The notes under the pieces: generated by a model | What the model was told of the DNA's origin: nothing | The model's database searches: none | The model's input: only the letters and a program-made list of their open reading frames with translations | NCBI GenBank assembly: GCA_005773755.1 | Contig: SXHE01000247.1 | Coordinates: forward strand, 1 to 12,629 | Direction: 5' to 3' | Origin: Planctomycetia bacterium | Lineage (GTDB): Bacteria; Planctomycetota; Planctomycetia; Gemmatales; Gemmataceae | DNA: 12,629 bases | Shown here: in pieces, positions 1 to 6,481 of the stretch | Position numbering within the stretch: the stretch's first letter is position 1 | How the letters are laid out: each line of letters opens with the position of its first letter | Translations under genes and position numbers: made by a program

Positions 1-152
1 CGGCTGCGCACGAGCGAAGCCGCAACCGGCGTTTTTGGTCGCAAACACTTCCTCTTGACAGCTCCGGGTGCTACGTTTCAACTAAGCGACTGCCGGACGC
101 GCAACCATCGGACGCGCGAACCGATCCTCTCCGCCCACGGAATTGGGTTGAC
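1..152. promoter_or_regulatory. Upstream intergenic stretch with a TTGACA box
   Basis: No gene is supported here. A perfect TTGACA lies at 55-60, but 17 nt downstream the best -10 is only TCAACT (78-83, three of six consensus bases), so a promoter for the lipoprotein gene at 153 is possible but weak. A 4-bp stem (19-22 with 27-30) followed by five T at 32-36 could be the tail of a terminator of a gene left of the window; it is too short to call. A second TTGACA at 148-153 overlaps the start codon and is probably chance. Confidence 0.25.
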
Positions 153-575
153 ATGACCGAGCTGCGAAAGACGCGACTCAGCACCCGCGTGGGCCTGACG
201 GCGGTTCTGGTCGGGTTGCTCGGCTGCGGCACCCCGGTCCCGCCGGGGCCGCCCCCTTCCCCGCACGCGCTGGGGTCCAACGACCCCGCATGGATCGCTC
301 ATCGCGGTGCGCTCCCCACACCCAAACTCGACGACCTCTACTACGAGAAGGGAACGCGCACCCTCCGCCTCTACAATCTGTCCGGCAACGACCGCTGGGA
401 GGTCCAGCTTCCGGGTGAGAAGGTCGGCACGCCGGTCGCGGCGCGGCACAAGATTCCCGACGTCGATCTGGCGCAGGTGCGGGTCTACTACACGCGACCC
501 GGCGCGCGGCCCTCGTTCTCCGTGAGTGTGAAGCAGATTCAGGAGAACGGCGGTGTCCACGTCAGCTTGCGGTAG
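153..575 (+). CDS. Small hypothetical lipoprotein
   Basis: The 140-aa product has a lipoprotein signal: basic n-region (R5, K6, R8, R12), a hydrophobic stretch from V13 to L23, and a lipobox LLGC with the lipidated cysteine at C25. Glycine follows at +2, so nothing argues for inner-membrane retention. A proline-rich tether (about residues 28-36) leads into a compact domain of about 95 residues with alternating hydrophobic pattern, probably beta-rich, that I do not recognise. The ATG at 153 is preferred because a GTG at 189 would remove the positive n-region, although no clear Shine-Dalgarno is present. The gene is monocistronic: a rho-independent terminator follows 32 nt after the stop. Role unknown; surface or periplasmic location is inferred from the signal only. 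Confidence 0.7.
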   Translation: MTELRKTRLSTRVGLTAVLVGLLGCGTPVPPGPPPSPHALGSNDPAWIAHRGALPTPKLDDLYYEKGTRTLRLYNLSGNDRWEVQLPGEKVGTPVAARHKIPDVDLAQVRVYYTRPGARPSFSVSVKQIQENGGVHVSLR

Positions 576-607
576 CGCGCCGCCGGAACAATCCGAACCC
601 ACGAACG

Positions 608-642
608 CCCGGAGCCGCCACTGTCGCGGCCCCGGGATTTTT
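608..642 (+). terminator. Rho-independent terminator of the lipoprotein gene
   Basis: Inverted repeat with 11-nt arms, CCCGGAGCCGC (608-618) and GCGGCCCCGGG (626-636). Ten of 11 positions pair (one A-C mismatch), with a 7-nt loop. ATTTTT follows at 637-642. It separates the lipoprotein gene from the CRTAC1-like gene, so the two are probably separate transcription units. Confidence 0.75.
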
Positions 643-719
643 CGTTTGCGCTTTCGCGCCAATGAGTTACGGTTCACCTGACCGCGTGCCGCGGCCGACT
701 CCCACCCCAAAGGGTGCCG

Positions 720-2114
720 ATGTTCGAGGACGTCTCCGGCCTGATCGCGGACAACCCGCCGGGACTGCACTACGGGGCCGCGGTCGCCGCGCCGGACGGG
801 GTGCGCCCGTGCGTCGTGATCGCCGGGTACGGCGGGCCGAACCGCGTGCTCACCTGGTCCGGCGGCCAACTGCGCGACACCGCCCCGCCCGAACTGGCCG
901 ACGAGGGCAGGCAGGCAATTGGCGTGGCCGCGGGCGACCTCGACGGCGACGGGCGCGAAGAGCTGTACGTCCTGAACGCGGACACGTTCACCGGGCCGAA
1001 GAAGTACGCGGACCGTCTGTTCAAGCGCCGGCCCGACGGCGGCTGGGAAGACCTGTTCGAGCGCCCGGAAAACCGGGCCGCGCGAAACCTCGCGTCGGGC
1101 CGGAGCGTCGCGGTGATCGACCGCCGCGGGGTCGGGCGGTACGGGTTCTTCGTGGCGAACTACGGCCGCCCGATGCGGCTGTACGAACTCGCCCCCGGCG
1201 GCGCACTCGCCGACCTCGCCCCGCCACTCGACCTGGCCCGCACCGCCTGCGGGCGCGGCGCACTCGCACTTCCGCTGTTCTCCAACCACCCCGACCTGTT
1301 CTGCACCAACGAGCAGGGCGCGAACTTCGCGTTCCGCAACCGCGGCGACGGAACCTTTCAAGAAGTGGCCCACGAGCTGCGCCTGCGCGACTGCGAGGAG
1401 CACGGCCGCGGAGTGACCGCCCTAGACGCGGGCGGCGAACTGGCGCTGGCGTGGGGCAACTGGGACGGCCCGCACCGACTGATGGTGCGCGGGCCGCGCG
1501 GCACCTGGACGGACCGCGCGACGCCGGGCCTCGCGTTCCCGTCCGCGGTGCGAACGGTGATCGCCGCCGACTTCGACAACGACGGCAACGACGAGCTGTT
1601 CTTCAACAACCTGGGCGAACCGAACCGGCTGTACCGCGCCGAGGTTCTGGCGAACCCCGACCGCCAGGTCGGGGGTGCACTCGAACTCACGATGCTGGAC
1701 GCGGGCGCGGCGCTGGACGCAGACGGCTTCGGCACCGGCGCGGCGGTCGGCGACTTCGACGGCGACGGCGTGCTCGAACTGCTCGTCTCACGCGGGGAGA
1801 AGGAACCACAACCGCTGGCGGTGTTCAAAGCGCGGGCGGCGTACCCGAACTGGCTGCGCGTGCGCCCGCTGACGCGGTTCGGCGCACCGGCCCGCGGCGC
1901 GGTCGTTCGCGCCGAGTACGGCGGGCGCGTTCGGGCGAAGGGCATCTGCGCCGGCAGCGGCTACCTGTGCCAGATGGAACCGGTCGCCCACTTCGGGCTG
2001 GGCGAGCTGCGCGCGGTGGACCGCGTGGTCGTAACGTGGCCCGACGGCGCGCGCGTGGTGCTGCTGAACCCGACCGCGCGAACCACCGTCGCCGTACCGT
2101 ACCCGAAGGGGTGA
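720..2114 (+). CDS. CRTAC1-like FG-GAP (VCBS) repeat protein with ASPIC/UnbV C-terminus
   Basis: The 464-aa product is a beta-propeller-type protein of the CRTAC1 family. Calcium-binding loops of FG-GAP repeats are visible as DLDGDG (about residue 73), DFDNDG (about 284) and DFDGDG (about 345), each followed by the E/L-rich strand typical of the family. The last 75 residues match the ASPIC/UnbV module: a GA-V-R-x-E-Y-G start, a GSGYLCQ segment, HFGLG, and VDRVVVTWPDG. The ATG at 720 is chosen because AAAGGG (709-714) lies 5 nt upstream; a GTG at 714 would add two residues and overlap that box. Family members are normally exported, but no signal peptide is evident here (the protein starts MFEDVSGL). 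It converges on rlmI with only 19 nt between stop codons and no visible terminator. Substrate or partner unknown. Confidence 0.85.
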   Translation: MFEDVSGLIADNPPGLHYGAAVAAPDGVRPCVVIAGYGGPNRVLTWSGGQLRDTAPPELADEGRQAIGVAAGDLDGDGREELYVLNADTFTGPKKYADRLFKRRPDGGWEDLFERPENRAARNLASGRSVAVIDRRGVGRYGFFVANYGRPMRLYELAPGGALADLAPPLDLARTACGRGALALPLFSNHPDLFCTNEQGANFAFRNRGDGTFQEVAHELRLRDCEEHGRGVTALDAGGELALAWGNWDGPHRLMVRGPRGTWTDRATPGLAFPSAVRTVIAADFDNDGNDELFFNNLGEPNRLYRAEVLANPDRQVGGALELTMLDAGAALDADGFGTGAAVGDFDGDGVLELLVSRGEKEPQPLAVFKARAAYPNWLRVRPLTRFGAPARGAVVRAEYGGRVRAKGICAGSGYLCQMEPVAHFGLGELRAVDRVVVTWPDGARVVLLNPTARTTVAVPYPKG

Positions 2115-2133
2115 ACAAGTGGGCCGCGGTCGC

Positions 2134-3321
2134 TCACAGCGCGCGGCTGATGACGCACTTGAGGTAGCCGGTTTCGCGGCACGTCACGGCCACCGGGTGA
2201 TCGGCCGACGCGCCGCGGCGCTCCAGCAGTTGCAGGTCGCGGCGCGCCTCCACCGCCACCTGCCCGATCAGCTCTTCCAGATCGGTCATCGTGATGAGGC
2301 CGGTGCAGCAGCACGACACCAGTACGCCGTCCCTGTCGAGCAGCTTCAGCGCGAGCTGGTGCAACCGGCGGTAGCCCTTCAGCGCGTCCGGCACCGCGGC
2401 CCGGTTGCGGGCGAACTTCGGCGGGTCCAGAACCACCACATCGAACTTGCGCCCGGCGGTCGCGAGTTCGCCCAGGTACTTGAACACGTCGGCGTTCTCG
2501 AACGTGACGTTCGCGAGGCCGTTGGCAGTGGCGTTGCGGCGGGCCAGTTCCAGCGCCGGCTCGGAGGCGTCCACGCCCAGCACTTCCGCCGCGCCGCCCT
2601 TCGCCGCGTACAGCCCGAACCCGCCGCTGTAGCAGAACGCGTCGAGCACCCGCTTGCCCGCGCACATGCGCCCGACCGCGGCCCGGTTGTCACGCTGGTC
2701 GAGGTAGTACCCGGTCTTCTGGCCCTCCGCGAGGTTCACCAGGAACCGCATCCCGTTCTCGGCGATGCTCAGGTCCGCCGGCGGCGGCTCGCCCCACAGC
2801 AGTTGGTCGTGCAGCGCGAGTCCTTCGAGCTTGCCGATGCCCTTCTCCGTGCGCAGGTAGATGCCCTTCGGGTTCAGCAGTTCGCGCAGCACGTCCACGA
2901 TCATCTCGCGCCGGTTGGCGAGGCCCAGCGCGGTGAACTGGACCGTGAGCCAGTCGCCGTAGCGGTCCACGATCATGCCGGTGAGGTAGTCCGATTCGCT
3001 GAAGCACACGCGGTAGCCGGCGTCGGAGCCGTTCAGCTTCAGGGTGTCGTGGCGCAAGTGGATCGCACTCGCGAGCCGGTCGCGGAAGAACGTGCGGTCG
3101 AGCGGTTGGCCCTCCTGCCACGAGTACAGCCGCACGTTGATCTTGCTCTGGCTGTTGTAAAGCCCGCGCGCGACGAAGTTGCCGCCGTGCGAAACCAGAT
3201 CGACCTCGTCGCCGTCGGCGGGCGTTCCGTCGAGGCGCTCGATCGCGCCGGCGAACACCCACGGGTGCCGCCCGAAGAACGGTTGCGCGCGCTTGGGCTT
3301 CAGGATGACTTTGACAGACAT
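2134..3321 (-). CDS. rlmI: 23S rRNA (cytosine-C5)-methyltransferase RlmI
   Basis: The 395-aa product is almost exactly the length of E. coli RlmI (396 aa), which uses S-adenosylmethionine to make m5C1962 in 23S rRNA. The N-terminal PUA-like RNA-binding domain (about 1-75) carries the RHPWVFAGAI segment. The Rossmann methyltransferase domain has motif I LDAFCYSGG (226-234), an acidic SAM ligand in GVDASE (D251), motif IV LDPPKF (298-303) and the catalytic region SCCCTG, whose last cysteine (C339) aligns with the nucleophile. The C-terminal ADHPVA...YLK block also fits the family. The reading frame stays open to 3711, but that extension is antisense to the response regulator. ATG 3321 has AGGAA 4 nt upstream and begins the conserved N-terminus. 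It may be co-transcribed with the regulator gene, with a palindromic repeat between them. Confidence 0.93.
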   Translation of the reverse strand: MSVKVILKPKRAQPFFGRHPWVFAGAIERLDGTPADGDEVDLVSHGGNFVARGLYNSQSKINVRLYSWQEGQPLDRTFFRDRLASAIHLRHDTLKLNGSDAGYRVCFSESDYLTGMIVDRYGDWLTVQFTALGLANRREMIVDVLRELLNPKGIYLRTEKGIGKLEGLALHDQLLWGEPPPADLSIAENGMRFLVNLAEGQKTGYYLDQRDNRAAVGRMCAGKRVLDAFCYSGGFGLYAAKGGAAEVLGVDASEPALELARRNATANGLANVTFENADVFKYLGELATAGRKFDVVVLDPPKFARNRAAVPDALKGYRRLHQLALKLLDRDGVLVSCCCTGLITMTDLEELIGQVAVEARRDLQLLERRGASADHPVAVTCRETGYLKCVISRAL

Positions 3322-3330
3322 GATGTTCCT

Positions 3331-3410
3331 GGCGAACGGCCGGTGTGAGCCGGCCGGTAAGAGTTGGCAGCGGGGAGAAAACACCGGCCGGCTCACGCCG
3401 GCCGTTCGCC
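3331..3410. repeat. BIME-like pair of inverted GC palindromes
   Basis: Two 28-bp units in inverted orientation, 3331-3358 and 3383-3410, match at 27 of 28 positions (difference at 3344) and are separated by 24 bp. Each unit is itself a hairpin. In the right unit, arms CGGCCGGC (3385-3392) and GCCGGCCG (3397-3404) enclose a TCAC loop; in the left unit the one difference turns a G-C pair into G-U in one strand's RNA. The right unit abuts the stop codon of the response-regulator gene and the left unit ends 9 nt before the rlmI start. No other full copy is present in the window. The layout resembles enterobacterial REP/BIME elements; any role in mRNA stability or as a nuclease or RAYT target is inference. 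Confidence 0.8.
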
Positions 3411-3839
3411 TCACAGCCCCTGTTGCACGCGGCCGATGTACACCAGCGCGCGGTCGGCGTCGGTCGCCTCGTTGCGGCTGGCGAGCATGGCCCGCACGCG
3501 GAGCAGCAGTTCGTTCTTGTTGATCGGCTTGGTGAGGAAGTCGTCCGTGCCCGACTCCACCGCGGTCTCCACGTCGGTGGCCTGATCGAGCGCCGTGACC
3601 ATCAGCACGGAGACGCCCTTCGTCACGTCGTCGGCCCGGAGCCGGCGGCACACCTCGAACCCGCTCAGCTTCGGCATCATCACGTCCAACAAGATCAGGT
3701 CCGGCTTCCACGCGCGCGCCACCGCGAGCGCGTCCTCACCGTTGTACACGAGCTTCGTCTCGAACCCGCTGCCGTCCAGGTGGGCGTCGAGCAACTCCGC
3801 GTTGAGTTGGCTGTCGTCGGCGATCAGAATGCGCGGCAT
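3411..3839 (-). CDS. Single-domain response regulator (CheY-like receiver)
   Basis: The 142-aa product is a receiver domain with essentially no output domain. The acidic pocket is D8-D9, the phosphoacceptor is D52 in LILLDVMMP, the switch threonine is T82 in MVTALD and the conserved lysine is K104 in FLTKPIN. About 20 residues follow the domain and do not form a recognised effector. It would be phosphorylated by a histidine kinase, but none is encoded nearby, so it is an orphan. It is divergent from the amidohydrolase gene at 3962 and upstream of rlmI on the same strand. No Shine-Dalgarno sequence precedes the ATG; the leader instead consists of ACACCAA-type heptamers. Confidence 0.9.
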   Translation of the reverse strand: MPRILIADDSQLNAELLDAHLDGSGFETKLVYNGEDALAVARAWKPDLILLDVMMPKLSGFEVCRRLRADDVTKGVSVLMVTALDQATDVETAVESGTDDFLTKPINKNELLLRVRAMLASRNEATDADRALVYIGRVQQGL

Positions 3840-3846
3840 GGCTTGC

Positions 3847-3895
3847 TTGGTGTTTGGTGTTCCGTGTTTCGTGTTTCCTATTTAGTGTATGGTGT
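3847..3895. repeat. Heptanucleotide tandem array, left copy
   Basis: Seven consecutive in-phase 7-mers on the + strand: TTGGTGT, TTGGTGT, TCCGTGT, TTCGTGT, TTCCTAT, TTAGTGT and ATGGTGT, consensus TTNGTGT. On the minus strand this reads as ACACCAA-type repeats in the leader of the response-regulator gene, beginning 7 nt upstream of its ATG. The low-GC array stands out from the surrounding high-GC sequence. Confidence 0.8.
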
Positions 3896-3930
3896 CGCGC
3901 GGGTTCGTGATCGGTTCGAGCCGCGGCGGG

Positions 3931-3960
3931 ACCAAACACCCAACACCAGATACCAAACAC
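3931..3960. repeat. Heptanucleotide tandem array, right (inverted) copy
   Basis: Four in-phase 7-mers (ACCAAAC, ACCCAAC, ACCAGAT, ACCAAAC) plus two bases run up to 1 nt before the amidohydrolase ATG at 3962. ACCAAAC is a rotation of the complement of TTGGTGT, so this is the same repeat as at 3847-3895 in the opposite orientation. Each divergent gene thus has the ACACCAA strand as its sense leader. The 35 bp between the arrays is ordinary GC-rich sequence and no convincing promoter was identified in it. Confidence 0.78.
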
Positions 3961-3961
3961 G

Positions 3962-4984
3962 ATGCGCGTGATCCTGAACCCGAAGCACGCGGATCACGCC
4001 GCGCCCGGCGAGTGGGAGAGCGGCACCGTGATCCCGTGCTACGACGCGCCGGGCCGGTTCGACGCGATCCGCGCCGCGCTCGAAGCGGCGGGCGGGTTCG
4101 CCTTCGAGGAGCCGCCGAAGCCGAGCGAGGAGTGCGTCGCGGGCGTTCACCACGCGGCCTACATCAACTACCTGCGCGAAGCCAGCATTGAAGCGAAGAA
4201 GGCACGCGACCCAGCGGCGAAGCAACTCTGGCCCACCGTGTTCCCATACGGCCCGAACCCGCGTGCGACCGGCACCCGCGCGCTCCGCGGCCTGTACTGC
4301 TTCGACACGTACACGCCGATCCTGCCGGGCACCTTCGCCGCGGCGCTGGGCGGGGCGAGCGCCGCGGCCCGCGCCGCGGACCTGATCGCCGAGGGCACCG
4401 AGCGCGGCGTGTATGTGCTCACGAGGCCGCCCGGCCACCACGCGGAACACGACCGCTGCGGCGGCTATTGCTACTTCAACAACACCGCAGTTGCCGCGGA
4501 ACGGCTCTCGAAACGCGGCCCAGTCGCGGTGCTCGACCTGGACGTTCATCACGGCAACGGCACGCAGCACATCTTCTACGCGCGCCCCGACGTGCTCACG
4601 GTGTCGGTCCACGGCGACCCGGCCGCGCTGTACCCGTTCTTCAGCGGGTTCGCCGACGAGACCGGGACCGGTGCGGGCCTCGGCGCGAACCTGAACGTGC
4701 CGCTGCCACCGGGCACCGGCGCGAAGGAGTACCGCCCCGCGCTGGCCCGCGCGCTCGACGCGGTGCGCGCGTTCAAGCCGGCGTTCCTGGTGTTCGCGCT
4801 CGGCGCGGACGCGCACGAATCCGACCCCATCGGCGGGTTCAAGCTGCCCACCAAGTTCTTCGCGGAGATAGGCGCGGCCGTGCGCGAACTGGCCCTGCCC
4901 GCGGTCGTCGTTCAAGAAGGCGGGTACAACCTCGACACCATCGGCGCGTGCGTTTCGGAAGTGTTGAAGGGACTACAGGGCTGA
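3962..4984 (+). CDS. Acetylpolyamine amidohydrolase / histone deacetylase family protein
   Basis: The 340-aa product belongs to the arginase/deacetylase fold and resembles acetylpolyamine amidohydrolase (AphA of Mycoplana ramosa, 341 aa) along its whole length as I recall that sequence. It would hydrolyse the amide of acetylated polyamines or acetyl-lysine using one zinc ion. Visible catalytic features are RPPGHH (H159, H160), LDLDVHHGNG with zinc ligands D194 and H196, the third ligand D283 in LGADAHESDP, and the transition-state tyrosine Y322 in EGGYN. The loop before PGT (about residues 85-122) matches the APAH-specific insertion rather than class I HDACs. No signal peptide, so cytoplasmic. 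No Shine-Dalgarno: heptamer repeats occupy the leader. The secretin-like gene follows after 66 nt. A histone-like or other protein substrate cannot be excluded. Confidence 0.88.
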   Translation: MRVILNPKHADHAAPGEWESGTVIPCYDAPGRFDAIRAALEAAGGFAFEEPPKPSEECVAGVHHAAYINYLREASIEAKKARDPAAKQLWPTVFPYGPNPRATGTRALRGLYCFDTYTPILPGTFAAALGGASAAARAADLIAEGTERGVYVLTRPPGHHAEHDRCGGYCYFNNTAVAAERLSKRGPVAVLDLDVHHGNGTQHIFYARPDVLTVSVHGDPAALYPFFSGFADETGTGAGLGANLNVPLPPGTGAKEYRPALARALDAVRAFKPAFLVFALGADAHESDPIGGFKLPTKFFAEIGAAVRELALPAVVVQEGGYNLDTIGACVSEVLKGLQG

Positions 4985-4989
4985 CCGCG

Positions 4990-5016
4990 CCAACGGCGCA
5001 TCGCGTTGCGCGTTGG
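4990..5016 (+). other. Short intercistronic hairpin
   Basis: CCAAC (4990-4994) pairs with GTTGG (5012-5016), and GCGC (4996-4999) with GCGC (5008-5011), with one bulged G and an 8-nt loop. There is no T-run after it, so it is not an intrinsic terminator. It lies between the amidohydrolase stop and the next start and could modestly affect mRNA stability. In such GC-rich sequence it may be chance. Confidence 0.3.
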
Positions 5017-5050
5017 AACGACAACCGCCCTCACGACGAGGAGACCGACA

Positions 5051-6043
5051 ATGCCCGCAAAGCTCGCCGCGCTGTTCGTGTTCGCACTGCTGGCCGCGCC
5101 GCTCGCCGCGCAACCGGCACCGAAGAAGCCGGACGAGAAGGCGCTCGTCACGAGGGTCTACAACATCAAGCCGCTGATCGGCGACCACGGCAAGGCGAAC
5201 CAGCTCCCCGACGCCGACGCCGTGGTGAAGCTCATCCTCAGCACCATCGCCCTGGGCGAACCGAAAGGCGCAGCCGGCCCGCAACTGATCGAGCGCGACA
5301 ACGGCAAGCTCGAAGTGCGCGCCACCGCGAAGGTGCAAGAGGAGATCAAAGACCTGCTCGACGCGCTCGCGCGGCTTCAGGATATCGCAATCGACGTGAA
5401 AGCCGACGTGCTCGAACTCGACACCGCGACCTACGAGAAGTTGCTGAAGACTCTACCGGAGGCGAGCAAGGGCAAGCCGCCGGTGTTGCTCGCGACCGGC
5501 GCGGAAGGCGACGAACTGCTCCCGGATCACAAGCTCGTAGCGGTACTACTCGACAACGCGAACAAGTTGCTCAAGGACGCGCGGCTGGTGCAGACTTCCA
5601 ACGCGCGGTTCGTGAACGGGGCGGAAACGACGGTAAGCGCGCGGCGGACGGTGGTGCCGTACACCAACCACGGCGAGGTGGCCGGTGCCGCGCGCGACAA
5701 CCCGCTGTTTGTGAAGGAAGGGTTCGCGCTGGTCGCGGTGCCGGTGGTGTCGGCCGACCGCCGCTTCGTGCGGTTCAAGCTGACCGAGCAATCGACAACC
5801 ATCACCGGGATCAAGAAGCGCGAGCTGGGCGAGATCAAGGGCGTGAAGCTGATCGCACAGTCGCCGATCGTCGAAGACCTGGGCGCGACCGGGTCCGCGG
5901 TGGTCGCGGACGGCGGCACGTTGCTCTTCAAACTGGCCTACGCACCGAAAGGCAAGGTCTGGGTCGTCGTGCTGAAGCCGCGAATTTTCATCCAGGCGGA
6001 AGATGACGAGTTGAAGAAGGAAGGGAAGCCGGTCAAACCGTGA
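5051..6043 (+). CDS. Exported secretin-like protein (N1-type domain and C-terminal secretin-like segment)
   Basis: The 330-aa product has a Sec signal peptide (K4, hydrophobic core A6-A16, likely cleavage after LAA at residue 20). VTRVYNIKPLIGD (33-45) followed by GKLEVRATAKVQEEIKDLL (85-103) is the pattern of secretin N1-like domains in planctomycete GspD-type proteins. GFALVAVPVVSADRRFVRF (224-242) and VLKPRIFIQ (307-315) resemble the strands and tail of the secretin C-terminal domain. At 330 aa it is far shorter than a true secretin (usually over 550 aa), so pore formation is doubtful. ATG 5051 is chosen because GAGGAG lies about 7 nt upstream and it starts the signal peptide; an in-frame upstream GTG would spoil it. 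Its 3' end overlaps the convergent pseudogene by 11 nt. Confidence 0.65.
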   Translation: MPAKLAALFVFALLAAPLAAQPAPKKPDEKALVTRVYNIKPLIGDHGKANQLPDADAVVKLILSTIALGEPKGAAGPQLIERDNGKLEVRATAKVQEEIKDLLDALARLQDIAIDVKADVLELDTATYEKLLKTLPEASKGKPPVLLATGAEGDELLPDHKLVAVLLDNANKLLKDARLVQTSNARFVNGAETTVSARRTVVPYTNHGEVAGAARDNPLFVKEGFALVAVPVVSADRRFVRFKLTEQSTTITGIKKRELGEIKGVKLIAQSPIVEDLGATGSAVVADGGTLLFKLAYAPKGKVWVVVLKPRIFIQAEDDELKKEGKPVKP

Positions 6044-6481
6044 GCGGGCGCTTCATGTATTGGTAGATGTCGCCATACACCCCGCCGGCCACGTCTTCCG
6101 GGGTGTCGTGTTCGATGAGCGCGGCTTTACCCAACTTGCTGCTCCACTTCCCGCTGGGTAGGAGTCGCGCCGCGTGTGTGTATTGGGTTGCGGCTGCGCA
6201 GACGGCGATCTTCTCGTGCCCTCCTCCGGCGCGCCGTTGGAACACGCCGCAAACCCGACCGCCGTGAGTGCCGCCAGCAGGTTCCCGATCGTCAGATCAT
6301 CGGGATCACACGATACTGGCCAGTGCGCTTTGGGTCCGGGTTGCCACCAACGGAGCACGTTTCCTCACGCCCACGCGATGCAGTTGTACTCGTAGTCAGC
6401 AGGGCCGATGCCGCGGTGGTTGATCGGCGTCAGATTCGGGAACGCCGCGTTCGGCGTCGCGCTCGGGTTGTGACCGCTCAC
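6033..6481 (-). pseudogene. Broken NCIAWA-motif (DUF7689-like) gene
   Basis: Reading from a GTG at 6481, which overlaps the upstream stop as GTGA, gives 38 codons containing DYEYNCIAWA and then an in-frame TGA at 6365-6367. Reading on in the same frame restores family-like sequence (GNVLRWWQPG ... VGFAACSNGAPEE). A 1-nt deletion in the G-run at 6219-6221 then shifts the frame, and GHEKIAV ... YTHAARLLPSGKWSSKLG ... YMKRPLTV continues to the stop at 6033. Intact length would be about 149 aa. I recall the family as short proteins sharing Y/NNCIAWA, THAARQ and SKLG; DUF7689 is my best recollection of the label. The Cys in NCIAWA and His in THAA suggest a CHAP/NlpC-P60-like fold, which is inference. 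This explains the otherwise empty 430-nt stretch. Confidence 0.72.

Noticed and set aside
19..36. Terminator at the left edge
   Set aside because: The stem is only 4 bp; the five-T run alone is not enough, and the upstream gene is outside the window.
78..1403. Long antisense open frame of 441 codons
   Set aside because: It is opposite the lipoprotein and CRTAC1-like genes, is very rich in R, G, A and V and has no family motif. High GC content lengthens such shadow frames.
662..2167. Plus-strand 501-codon frame
   Set aside because: It overlaps the CRTAC1-like gene in another frame and is arginine/proline-rich low-complexity translation; the real frame has DxDxDG motifs and an ASPIC/UnbV end.
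3322..3711. N-terminal extension of rlmI
   Set aside because: The frame is open but antisense to the response regulator and crosses the palindromic repeat; the family N-terminus and a Shine-Dalgarno box fix the start at 3321.
3896..3930. Operator or promoter core between the heptamer arrays
   Set aside because: No convincing -35/-10 pair or palindrome was found in the 35 bp, so no site is claimed.
4468..6006. Plus-strand 512-codon frame spanning two genes
   Set aside because: It is out of frame with both the amidohydrolase and the secretin-like gene, which have clear motifs and starts; composition is arginine-rich shadow.
6365..6367. TGA as selenocysteine or recoded tryptophan
   Set aside because: A second lesion (frameshift at 6219-6221) in the same gene makes decay simpler, and no SECIS-like element was sought or evident.
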